NCBI RefSeq assembly: GCF_028372415.1
Contig: NC_092874.1
Span: 58,689,865 to 58,753,864 of the forward strand
DNA from: Notamacropus eugenii
Taxonomy: Eukaryota; Chordata; Mammalia; Diprotodontia; Macropodidae
Length of the DNA stretch: 64,000 nt
Direction of reading: 5' to 3'
The position numbers were made by a program, and so were the translations under genes. Shown one piece after another: positions 54,701 through 64,000 of the stretch; position 1 is the first letter of the stretch; every line of letters starts with the position of its first letter. The notes beneath the pieces are model-generated. The model had not been told where the DNA came from, did not search any database, and worked only from the letters and a program-made list of their open reading frames with translations.

Positions 54701-57120
54701 AGAATTCTATATCTGTTTGTAGTATATGTCATGAATGTTTTTGCACAACATTCTGTAGATATTAGCAGTCTGTGAAATTCTAATTATTTTCTATTAACAT
54801 TTGAGTCGCTACAATATGTAACATTGAACTTGAAGACCAAAGAATCTCTGATTATATTCATGAGTAAGCAAACATTTGGATTTTTTTTCTATTCAGTTAA
54901 GAATTCACAAGGTTTAGCTTAATGTTGTATGTTTTAGGATATGTAATAGGGCCTTTTAAACTGCAGTAAGTGAGCAAAGTGTCCTTGGTATTGCTGATAC
55001 TGTATCAATTTTTCTTTAAAGGAAAAGAGTCAATTTTTTTCTACCAAATCCTAATAAAATGGAAAGATCAATTTGCATATCATGTGGTGGATTCAGCCTT
55101 GTGTGTATTATATTGAGTTCAGCTGGCTCCATCATTACAAAAAACACTTGGGTGTCTTCCAGTGAAAATTGTTTTTTCAGGCCTTCCCAGTACAGTTGCT
55201 CATTGCACTCAAAACAGCATGGTGTTTTTCATAAGTTAGAGATGGAAATGACCTATTAAGGACATGCAGTCCATCCCCTACATTATAGTTTTTTGTGGCA
55301 TAAAATTAATGCAATTTTTAAACCAGATAAGCTTGATTTGAGGAATATGGAAAGACCATTGAGATATGTAAGAGCTCCTCATACACAGCAAGGGGATGGA
55401 CAATCACCTGCCCACTTAGGTTCATGGGCAGAGTCAATCCACAGGCAGGGTTCGATAAGAGGTCACCTATGATTATGATGAGTCCCATGTTTTCTAAGAG
55501 AATTCTAATCTTGGAAAAGGAAGTAGATTATCTCTGAATAAAAGTCATAGCCTTTGTCAGGCCATGTGTCCTGATTTTGGACCCAGGAAAATGGGATTGC
55601 CGTAACTAGAGTTGATATGTTGCTATGTTAGTGGTTTGGGGTTTGGGGTAGATAGAACACAGAAAAAGACAGACAGTCATAGACAGAGGGATACATTTGC
55701 TACAGAAGGGGTTTCAAAACTTTTCTACCTTCCTCCAACCCTTAACTCCACTCACTCACTTTATCTCAGCAGTTGCGACCATGTTTCAGACGTCACTGTG
55801 GAGACTGAGGCCCATGGCAGGAGTTCTCTCAATACCCTGTCTCTGTACTTCAAGTGGGTCTCTCTCCTGCAAGACCTTCTGTCTCCCCTGGGAAGTGAAA
55901 TGCTTCACATAGAGAGATGATTAGACATCGTCCCTCATCTCTTTATATAGTCAAGGTCCACGAGTGTGGAATATTGCATGTAATATTAAATTTTCTCAAC
56001 GTGTTGATCAGTTTTCTTGGTTTCTTTTTCCTCCTCTTTTTTCCTTTTTAAAAAACTCTCAGTTTTAAGCATGGCTTTCTGGGGGTACAGGGGGTGATCT
56101 CAGTTATACAAAACCAAGATGTAGCAAGAAAATCTATTTAAAAAAAAGCTTTTTCATTGTGATGACAAGTTTATTTTTAAAATATCCTTTTAGTCATAAG
56201 CAACCATCAACAAATCCATATACTGTGCTATGCGAAGAAAAACCAAAATATCATCCGCATATCTGTGAAGTTTGTTGTGTAGTTTTTATGTGTATTATGT
56301 AATAACAGAATTCCCCTGTTTTGTCCCTATCTGAAATTCTTTTTGTTGGTGTTGTTTTCTTCCATTTAAAAAATATTTGATTGATTTTTCTACTCTAGTG
56401 GTAGTGATGGCATCATTTCCAGGCTTACCTCCATTTAAAAAAAAAACCTTTGCTTTTTGCACGTAATTTTTTATTGGTGTCATTTATGTTCCCAGTTACA
56501 GATCCAAGCCTTGTCAAATCAAGCACATTTTGTCTTTTGGGTACTTGGTTCTAAGGCCACAGATTTTTACTAATTTAGAACACAGTAGTAGGTTCTCATT
56601 CTTTTAACTAATATTTGAGCTATTAGCACATGAAAGGCACTCTTGTAACCTAAGGCAGATAGGCTGTTCACAGGATATGGCTTATTTTCCAGTCTCCACA
56701 AAAAACACTGAGGTATCCATGAAGTTCTGGTCCCTGAAGGTTCCAAGCACTGTTGGATTGATTAGCAAGATAGAATGCTCTTAACCCCTACTGAGGGGTT
56801 GGGAAGTGGCCAGACTAGAGGGAGAATGAGTCCATTACTGCGATCGAGGGAAGTATGAATTTTTACATTTACTGTTCTTGAAATTAAATTTTTCCCATGA
56901 AATACGTAGCAACATCTTAATTCAGGGTAAGGGGGAAAGTATGTTTATATTTTTTTAATCTTAATGTGTGCACTATCTTTTGTTACTGTGAGAAGCTATT
57001 TTTCGGTGTAGAATGTAAAACTTTATGGCATTTTGGTAGTTTTCTAAAATGAAAATTTGACATTTTTAGCCAGAGTTCATGATGTATATTTTTAAATGTT
57101 TGAATTTCTCACTGAAACAC
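54701..57120. other. Repeat-poor intron 2 stretch
   Basis: About 2.4 kb in which I recognise no repeat consensus apart from possible small MIR remnants near 55235. It includes an AGACGTCA motif (one mismatch to a CRE) at 55788-55795 in a locally GC-richer patch (about 55740-55920). No exon that joins CACNB2 was seen. Confidence 0.4.
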
Positions 57121-57370
57121 ATTAAGGCATTGCAAATATCCTTGAAAAGCAACACCATGATGGAAACTGAATTTGGGGTCAGAAGACAGATGGGAATGTC
57201 ATGACTGAACTACTTCTTAGGTGGGCAAGTCACAACCTCACTGAGCCTCAGGATTCTTGTTTATGCAATTGAGTTAATACTTGTGGTCTCCTCAGGTTGT
57301 TGTGAAGCAAACAGTTTTGGGTAAGATCAAATGCCCTATAAATCTGAGCTATTACCATTATTGATCTATG
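57121..57370 (+). repeat. MIR SINE
   Basis: Sense: 'ggaaactgaatttggggtca', 'ttaggtgggcaagtcacaac', 'gtggtctcctcaggttgttg', 'gccctataaatctgagctat'. Confidence 0.7.
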
Positions 57371-58094
57371 CATCATTCTGTCCCCAGTGGAAGGAGCTAG
57401 TAGTAGCAAAGGGAACTTGCCAGAGGAATGTGGGAGAACAGTCTTAGTATTTGCCTTTATTACATTAGTGTCTGGTTTGCAAAAAAAAAAAAAAATGCTG
57501 GAAACTTAAGGAAGTCTAGAAGTAGACTCTGTTATTGCTGCTTTTGAATCACACACACACACACAATCTGAATGTCTTTTGTCAATCATGCAATTGTTCT
57601 GAGAGAAGTATGTAGCTTGCTTTTGAAGATCAGAGTTTGGGACGGCTTCAGAGTTTGGGGGGGCTTTTCCATTTGTTTTAGGGGTTAATTTAATGTTTTG
57701 CTTGATTCTAGTAGTCAAGGAGAGCAATATTATGTTAAATATCCTTTCCGATGTCATTTCCAATTTACATACAGTTTTGATTTATTGGCTATGTGCTTCA
57801 CTTTTCCTATTTAGAAAGTAATAATGATAAATATAACAATGATTAAGTACAATAATTCACTTGCAGAAGTGTTTAAGAGATTAAATCTTTCCTTTTTTAT
57901 TTGCTCATTTCAAAATATTAGTGGGGGGGTGTTAATTACAAATAACACATAAGTATACTGACAGGCACAGTAGAGCATAATGGGCTTAAAAAACAAGTAA
58001 GGTAAAAGAGTTTTAAAACTGGCCTTACTGGTCAGTTTCAGCTGGAAAGTGGAGTCTCTTTCATAGTAATTGATCTCAGTGGTATATTGTCTTT
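57371..58094. other. Intron 2 stretch with small simple repeats
   Basis: A-run at 57481-57495 and (CA)n at 57550-57565. Otherwise nothing recognised. Confidence 0.35.
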
Positions 58095-59420
58095 GTTCAT
58101 TTAGCATACGTGTTGAACATTTACAACATGAAAGGTATCCTGCTAATCATTGCAGAGAAATGAAGAATTTAATTCCATTTGAGAGACATTTAATAAGTCC
58201 TGCTTTGTGCTATATACTATGCTACATACTGGGAATACAGATAAAAATGAAATAATGGCTGCCCTAAAGGAGACTATGGTCTATCTGCTCATAAAAAATG
58301 ACCATTTAGGGGGAGAGATGACAAATAGCTACATAAAATATATAAAAGAGGATTAAAATTTTCTTATAATTTTCTTATAGGATAAGTGCCTTATGGGAGC
58401 TGTAGCATCCTAAAGGTACAGAGAGAAATTATTTTTGACTGGAGGAAGGCTTAAGAAGAATTAGACTTGAAAGATGGATGGGATTTTGATGGTCAGAGGT
58501 GTCAGGGGAAATCATTGTACATAGAGGCACCAGCAATATAAAATACAAGTAGGATGAATTGGAAAATACGGAGTTGTCGAGTTTGTCTGGAAGATAAAGT
58601 GTGTGGATGAGAGTACTGATAGGTAAGTCTGTGATGGCAGGTGAAAAGCTTATGAAAACAACTTTTGAAAGCTATACTGAAGAATTTGGGTTTTATTCCA
58701 TGGGCAATAGAAAACCATCAAAAGTTTTTGAGAAAGGGGATTTTATGATCAGAACTCTGCTTAGGAAGGTGATTCTGAGCCCAGTGGGTAAGGGGGAAAT
58801 GGAAGGAATGAGGAAAGAAGAATCCATAGAATCCAATTAGGAAGCAATTGCAGTAGTCCAGATCAGTGGTAATGAGGTGCCAGAGTAGATTAAAAGTGAG
58901 CATTGTGGATTGTTGGCAAGATTTTGTAGATAATGGATGTATGTTGTGAGTGAATGAAAGGAGTTAAAGATTATTCTGAGGTTTCCTAACTGACTGAGAA
59001 GATATTGATGTCATTGACAGAAAATGAGAACTCAGGAAAGTTTGGATGGTGAGATAAGTTTAGGATTGATCATGCTGAGTGTGAGTGTGAGACAACCAGG
59101 AAATATCCAGTAGGCAGTGCAAGTTCCAATGTGCAGGACAGGAGAGAGCTGATGACTCAAGATAATAGATTTGGAGATTATCTACTTCAAGACAATAATA
59201 ACCACTGAAAAAAATTAGTATTGCCAAGGAAGAGAGTATAGAGAGAAAAGGGTACTAAGCACAGTTTTATGGAATTCCTCCATTTAGAAGATAGGAAAGA
59301 CAACCAATGAAATAGAGAGAAATTTACCAGAGAGGTAGGAGGAGATCACAGAAACATGGAAATAAAGGAAGGAGAAATTTTCATAATGAATAAAGGGTGG
59401 GGATCAAGAGTCAATTCTGT
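58095..59420 (-). repeat. L2 LINE, long antisense copy with 3' end
   Basis: Begins with the antisense 3' end ('acatttaataagtcctgctt', 'gctacatactgggaatacag', about 58187-58240). It continues through the ORF2 region: 'ttccatgggcaatagaaaac' (about 58695), 'caattgcagtagtccagatc' (about 58845), 'gaaatatccagtaggcagtg' (about 59099) and 'ccagagaggtaggaggagat' (about 59328). About 1.3 kb, one of the longest L2 relics here. Confidence 0.75.
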
Positions 59421-60439
59421 AAATGTCAAGGGGAATGGGGAATTTTTTAAAAAGAGTACTTGATTTGTTGATGAAGAGATCCTTGATTATCTGCAGTGAT
59501 CTTCAGTAGATTAGTGATTAGAGTTTGTGTTTTTGAAGTTCCAATGACAACATCCATAATACTAAATTTTTCCCTTAGTACTTAGTACTCAATTTTTTGG
59601 TGTTTTTTGATGTTAGAAATTACATAATTTTAAAAACCAGAGTTGAATTTCATGTATGTTTCATTTTGAAAATTAGATAATAATGACTCCTAATTTTTCA
59701 CCCTCTAAATGTTTTGTTAGTGTTGTTCACATAGTACTGATGTGCTTCTTTTACCCAAAAGGCAATTTTCCCTTCAAGAAGCAACAGAAAATGGTAAAAG
59801 CACCCCCAAACCCTAATATTTATAGCTAATTACTTTGTCCATATTTGTTTATACTGTGGTGAGCTCTGAACCCAAATGGGTTGAAAGTCAAAAGGATGTG
59901 GAGAAAAAAAGAAGACATTATTTATGGATAGCAGGTGAGAATCATAGATATATTAAGTCAGCATTTAGAACAAAATGTTTGAATAGGAACATTTGGTTCC
60001 ATAAAGTTCACAGGTCACTATCAATCAACCCTTCATAGTATAACAGAAGAAACTATGGCCACAGCTGAACAATTTATGTGGAAAGAGTGGAACTGCTGAA
60101 GCAATCTTTTGGCTCTTGAGATTGAAAAGCATTTCTCCTCTCCCCCAACCCCCAATTACCATAGTATTATAGAAGGAACAAAGCACAGTGTGTACCTTTA
60201 TCATAAGAACCTGGAGGCTCAAATGAATGCACCTCTGAAGACCTAGCAGCAAGTAGCTGATTCCCTGGATTAAAATTTAGCAGAATTCAGCATAAGACCT
60301 AGTTTGCTGTCATTCTTTTGTGCATCAAAGCAAAGTCTTTTAATGGTGTACAAAGAAAATTAAATCCAATTAAAATCACTAGATAATATTTGTTAAACAG
60401 TCATATGAAAGGCAAGAAAGTAAATTGATTGGCTCTGGA
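59421..60439. other. Intron 2 stretch, nothing recognised
   Basis: No repeat family or exon seen. Confidence 0.3.
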
Positions 60440-60630
60440 GTCATAATTATTAGAGCCGGAGGGAATGTTCAAGGTCATCAAGTTCCACTTCCATCTCTAC
60501 TCCCATTTTACAAATGAGGAAACTAAAGAATAATTAAGGAGATTAAGTGATGACAGTAAGTGCCAGAATGAGGTTTTGAAGAGATCTTCAGACTCTAATT
60601 TCAATGTTCTTCTCATCATACCACAGAAGA
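60440..60630 (-). repeat. MIR-like SINE
   Basis: Antisense: 'gagtcataattattagagcc', 'ttttacaaatgaggaaacta', 'gattaagtgatgacagtaag'. Confidence 0.65.
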
Positions 60631-61159
60631 CCTGGATTTAAGTGTTACCCTTTATATTGAGAGAAATGATTATTAATGACCAATTATGGGGGAGATCCAG
60701 GCTTTTTCCCTGACCTATTTCCTTGTTCAAAGTTCAGCCTTTGAACTTTTAAAGGATATTACTGACCTCTGCCCCACCTACACCATTTTATCTAGGTAAA
60801 TCGCTTCCCATTGAGTTTTACTCACGTATGGGTAAGGATAAATTCTTTGATTAGATTGCCCAAAGCTGGGAGTGATTTGGAAGTGAAAGAAATGATCAAA
60901 GTCAAATCCCTACCCCTTCATTAGAATAGGTCCATCTCTCATTATAATATTCATTCTCTCTTTAATTGCTAACCAATCAGAATTGATTTCCACCCTCAAG
61001 GACACCCACTTTTCCAAGAGCATATAAGCATTGAGTGGATTCCATGGTTTGTCTTGGTCTAAAAAAGACAATCAAATGACCACATTTTTATTAATATGCT
61101 AGCATTATTAGTAAAGTGATTAATTACCCAGATACTGTGTCTCTTGAACTTTTTAAATG
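60631..61159. other. Intron 2 stretch, nothing recognised
   Basis: No repeat family or exon seen. Confidence 0.3.
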
Positions 61160-61345
61160 TCACAGCACATAATCCTAGGCAAGTCACTTAACTTCTCAAT
61201 GCCCTGGGAACCTCTCCAAAACTCTTAATTTCCAGAGGAAGCTCTGATTCGTATTGGCGGGAGGAAATCTCCATATGAATTTATTTACATGCAATGAGAT
61301 CACAGATTTGGTGCCCTTCCCAAAAAACGTAACCATAGGACTGTT
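61160..61345 (+). repeat. tRNA-derived SINE, degenerate
   Basis: 'taggcaagtcacttaacttc', 'tcaatgccctgggaacctct', then a 'gtattggcgggaggaaat' tail resembling the family's 'ggtagagggagttt'. Confidence 0.55.
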
Positions 61346-61969
61346 CTGTTATGCTAGATTCATAGGATAAGTATGAAACATGTAAAATTATATTTATTTC
61401 ATTACTGTAAAAGTTTTGGCTAATTATTTACAGTCTTCCTTTGCAGTATCCTTGTAATTTTATAGAAAGAACACCCTGATAGTCACCCTGTCTTTCTTTA
61501 ATTACCTTAATTCTTCATATCTTCACTTATTTAAGAATATTTTGTTTTCGTTGTGGCAATCATTTTCCTTCACTCATAGGTCCTATTATTGCACCAAAGC
61601 TTGTATTTGCAGGTCTCTTTCTCCTGCTCTTTTTCCTAAGGAAATCTTCTTAACTGGAAATTACCTATATATCATCCAAAATAAGTAGTAACATAGACAT
61701 TTCCTTAGCCCTCCCTACACACCTCAAAAAAGGCCTTTGTTACAATGGTAGTACTTGTCTTTTTCCCTGAATGCTCCTTTTTTTCCATCAGAAACCTCCA
61801 GGGCTTAATTCTGTTAATGTTTTCACCATTCTTACTACACTGTGTTGGTTTTTCTTAGTTTTTGCCACCATGGAAAGAAGCTGGGTTTCGTCTCTTTTTT
61901 ATACCATTCCCTAAACTTAATGTACAACCTATCTCCTCGTGTTTTGTGGGATTTTGCTAGTAGTCACTG
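61346..61969. other. Intron 2 stretch, nothing recognised
   Basis: AT-rich, no repeat family or exon seen. Confidence 0.3.
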
Positions 61970-61974
61970 TGGGT

Positions 61975-62100
61975 AGGAGACAGAGAGAGAAGACAGAGAT
62001 AGTGACACACACAAAGAGAAAGAGAGACAAACAGAGACAGAGTCGGGGACTGGGAGAAGGGAGAAACAGAAAGGGAAAGGGGAGGAGAAGAGAGAGAAAG
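61975..62100. repeat. GA-rich degenerate tract
   Basis: Purine-rich with 'gagagaagacagaga' type units. Not a clean microsatellite. Confidence 0.75.
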
Positions 62101-62149
62101 CTGTGCTTTCATCAGCATGGACAACTCCTTGTGAGTGAGGAACTTCTTT

Positions 62150-62276
62150 CAACAATGCAGGTTGGTACCTTCTCTGTTACTGATAATGTTAAAGTGTTGC
62201 CCAGGATCATGCAGCCAGTAGGTGACAAAGGCAAAATTTGAATCCAAGCCTTCTTCAATCTGAAATCATCTCTATT
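62150..62276 (-). repeat. SINE fragment
   Basis: Antisense: 'caatgcaggttggtaccttc', 'gttgcccaggatcatgcagc', 'aatttgaatccaagccttct'. Confidence 0.65.
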
Positions 62277-62334
62277 GATTACCTCATGTTTCCCCTCAAT
62301 GGGAATGAGGTAATCATGCTTCCCCTCAATGGGA
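62277..62334. repeat. Short direct plus inverted repeat
   Basis: GATTACCTCAT (62277-62287) is inverted at 62305-62315 (ATGAGGTAATC). TTCCCCTCAATGGGA occurs twice (62290-62304 and 62320-62334). Confidence 0.9.
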
Positions 62335-62344
62335 AAACACCAAA

Positions 62345-62460
62345 CATTAATAAATCAACAAGGATTCATTAAGCATTTGCTGCGTGCCAGAACTCTGCTA
62401 GGCACTGATACAAATACAATCAAATGAAACAATCGCTACTACCAAGGAGTGTACATTCAA
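62345..62460 (-). repeat. L2 LINE 3' end
   Basis: Antisense: 'aaggattcattaagcatttg', 'ctgcgtgccagaactctgct', 'accaaggagtgtacattcaa'. Confidence 0.65.
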
Positions 62461-62584
62461 ATGCAAGGATTTTTTTAAAAAAGCAAACAAAAAGGGGGGA
62501 AGTTCAGGATTTAAAAGCATTAAAAACTAACTTCTAATCTTTGAGACATCTTATTTTAACCAAATTGCATAATTGTGCAATATA

Positions 62585-62699
62585 CGGGGTGTCCCAAAAG
62601 TCTTGGTGTAGTTGTAAGTTTTATTAGCTTCTTTTTAAAATAAGGATTTTTTTAAGCTTTAAAAGCTTAAAATTTTACTAAGACTTTTGGGACACCTGG
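62585..62699. mobile_element. Mariner-type MITE, complete
   Basis: Inverted ends CGGGGTGTCCCAAAAGTCTT at the left and, reverse complemented from the right, CCAGGTGTCCCAAAAGTCTT. Flanked by TA dinucleotides (62583-62584, 62700-62701), the mariner target duplication. 115 bp, non-coding. Confidence 0.93.
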
Positions 62700-62929
62700 T
62701 ATGTATTGTCTCCCTAACTATATCCAGGACAGGGAATATATTGTGAAACTTCTTTTTTATTTCAACAGCCTAATAGGTAGTGTTCGAAAATATTTACTGT
62801 TGGTCTGTCTTAAATTTTAGTTTCCCTTAATAACCTAATAAAGTAACTTATTATAAATGTATCTGAAGAATCAAGCAGAGGTAATTAGAATATATGGAGT
62901 AAGGGTTGAAGAACCAGGCAGGAGAGGGT

Positions 62930-63172
62930 AGCAAGAAGAGCAGTGGAGTAAATTGAGTCAGAAGGACTTGGTTCTACCCCCAACCCTGCCACATGTTGGC
63001 TTTGACTTTGTACGAGTCAGTGAACTTCTTTAGACCTCACTTTTCATATTTATAAATTGGATATAATCATACCCACTCTGCTTATCCCATGTGTTTGTCA
63101 TTAGGTTCAAATGAGATAATGAGAAAACTTTGAAAGCTATAAAATTGTATGAGTGTAAGCTATCATTGGTCA
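62930..63172 (+). repeat. MIR SINE
   Basis: Sense: 'gcagtggagtaaattgagtc', 'gaaggacttggttctacccc', 'tacgagtcagtgaacttctt', 'gttcaaatgagataatgaga'. Confidence 0.75.
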
Positions 63173-63173
63173 A

Positions 63174-63238
63174 TAGTTTGAGTACTTCAGACATTATAGT
63201 TTGAGTACTTCAGATATTATAGTGTACTTTAGATATTA
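63174..63238 (+). repeat. 23-bp tandem repeat, 3 copies
   Basis: TAGTTTGAGTACTTCAGACA-type unit at 63174-63196 and 63197-63219, then a shortened third copy at 63220-63238. Confidence 0.9.
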
Positions 63239-64000
63239 TATGAAGAGGCTATTTGAACTCAGAAATAACTGGCTTGTGGATGGTCATTATCAGTATTTCA
63301 TTTATTTCATTCTTGGACTGTGGATAGGGTAATATTTTTTTAACCATACCTCTGGTCACCCCACCTCCCCCTCCAGAAATTCCTATTTGAAAACTCCCTT
63401 CACCTGATACAAATGGACATCTCATCTGCAACTGCCCTGAAGAGTTGCCTAAAGCCTTTGAAAAGTTATAGTTTTGCCCATGGAGACATAGTAAATAAAT
63501 GTCAGAGGCAGGATTTGTACCTGTATCTTCTTGACTCCAAAGTCAGCTTGCTATCCACTATGCCAAAATACCTCCCTTCTTGTGGAAATGATTATAGGAA
63601 GATGGGATTATACCTTTCTGTAATTTTTCTTCTTGTTCCCTTTTTGTTTCACCAATGAGGCCAATCTTTGGGATCATGGGAATGGTTTGAGAAGGATGCA
63701 AATCTGTGCTAATATGAAGGCTGAGAATTCTCTCTGGGTCTACTCTCTTGAGTAATCCTATGAATCAGGACTGCTGCCTAGTCTGCATCAAGTTTTGAAG
63801 TTAGTATGGGCATACTGCAGTGTTGCCATAGCAATGGGAATTGGTAGGAGCAACCTTTAGAGGATCTGTTTGAGGTTAGCAGATTTTTGAGATGCACTGG
63901 AATTGTGCCTGATGTACCTGGTAATGGACCCCTGAGATGATCTTAGGCATTTCAACTCGCCAGACCCCTACAGGGATGGTGGAAATAATTCCCAAGAACA
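63239..64000. other. Intron 2 stretch, mostly unassigned
   Basis: An antisense SINE/MIR fragment at about 63455-63575 ('cagaggcaggatttgtacct', 'gctatccactatgcc'). Nothing else recognised to the end. Confidence 0.35.

Larger units (their letters stand above)
31679..64000 (+). other. CACNB2: CACNB2 intron 2, 5' part (continues beyond the window)
   Basis: Starts with the GTAAAG donor at 31679. No further CACNB2 exon seen to the end of the window. In other mammals additional promoters and short alternative first exons lie in this long interval. None of their known peptide starts was seen here. Confidence 0.75.

Noticed and set aside
31679..64000. Third CACNB2 coding exon or alternative first exons
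   Set aside because: I looked for the known peptide starts (such as GSADSYTSRPSD and MQCCGLVHRRR) by eye and found none; a translated search would be more reliable.

Overview
The window looks like nuclear DNA of a marsupial. It has one vertebrate gene signature on the + strand in a dense background of old mammalian repeats (L2, MIR). Over these lie marsupial-typical elements: L1/HAL1-type LINEs, a BovB/RTE-type LINE fragment, several tRNA-derived SINE families, and hAT- and mariner-type MITEs. There is no bacterial or viral gene organisation. The species cannot be settled by reading alone.

The gene is the 5' end of CACNB2, the voltage-gated calcium channel beta-2 subunit. The first coding exon of the long N-terminal isoform is at 10943-11071 and the second coding exon at 31586-31678. 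Both have clean splice sites and join in phase 0. The remaining exons, which encode the SH3 and guanylate-kinase-like core, are not in the window, so 31679-64000 is the start of a second intron. Exon 1 lies in a CpG island of about 1.4 kb (about 9690-11100). Its presumed 5' leader carries a 20-bp GC-rich minisatellite of about 24 units (10405-10883) and a short upstream ORF in strong Kozak context (10283-10309).

Layout: 1-9690 is upstream intergenic DNA (L2, L1, hAT, MIR, BovB and microsatellites). 9690-11100 is the CpG-island promoter, leader and exon 1. 11072-31585 is intron 1 (20.5 kb), with a long purine tract close to the donor, a + strand HAL1-like element (about 20010-22160), a minus-strand HAL1/L1 composite (about 25200-28455) and many SINEs. 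31679-64000 is intron 2, with L2, MIR and SINE copies, hAT and mariner MITEs, a large AT-rich simple-sequence block (about 42915-43740), and some long repeat-poor stretches, notably 36400-38200 and 54700-57100, that could hold regulatory elements.

Most open reading frames in the window are chance ORFs or decayed transposons. No RNA gene, CRISPR array, operon or prokaryote-type system was seen. No clearly undescribed system was found. The best items for a second look are the leader minisatellite with its uORF, a GC-richer repeat-poor block in intron 2, a 94-codon minus-strand ORF followed by a polyadenylation hexamer, and several nested-insertion structures. Repeat family names come from recognising consensus features by eye, so boundaries are approximate (usually within 10-40 bp).
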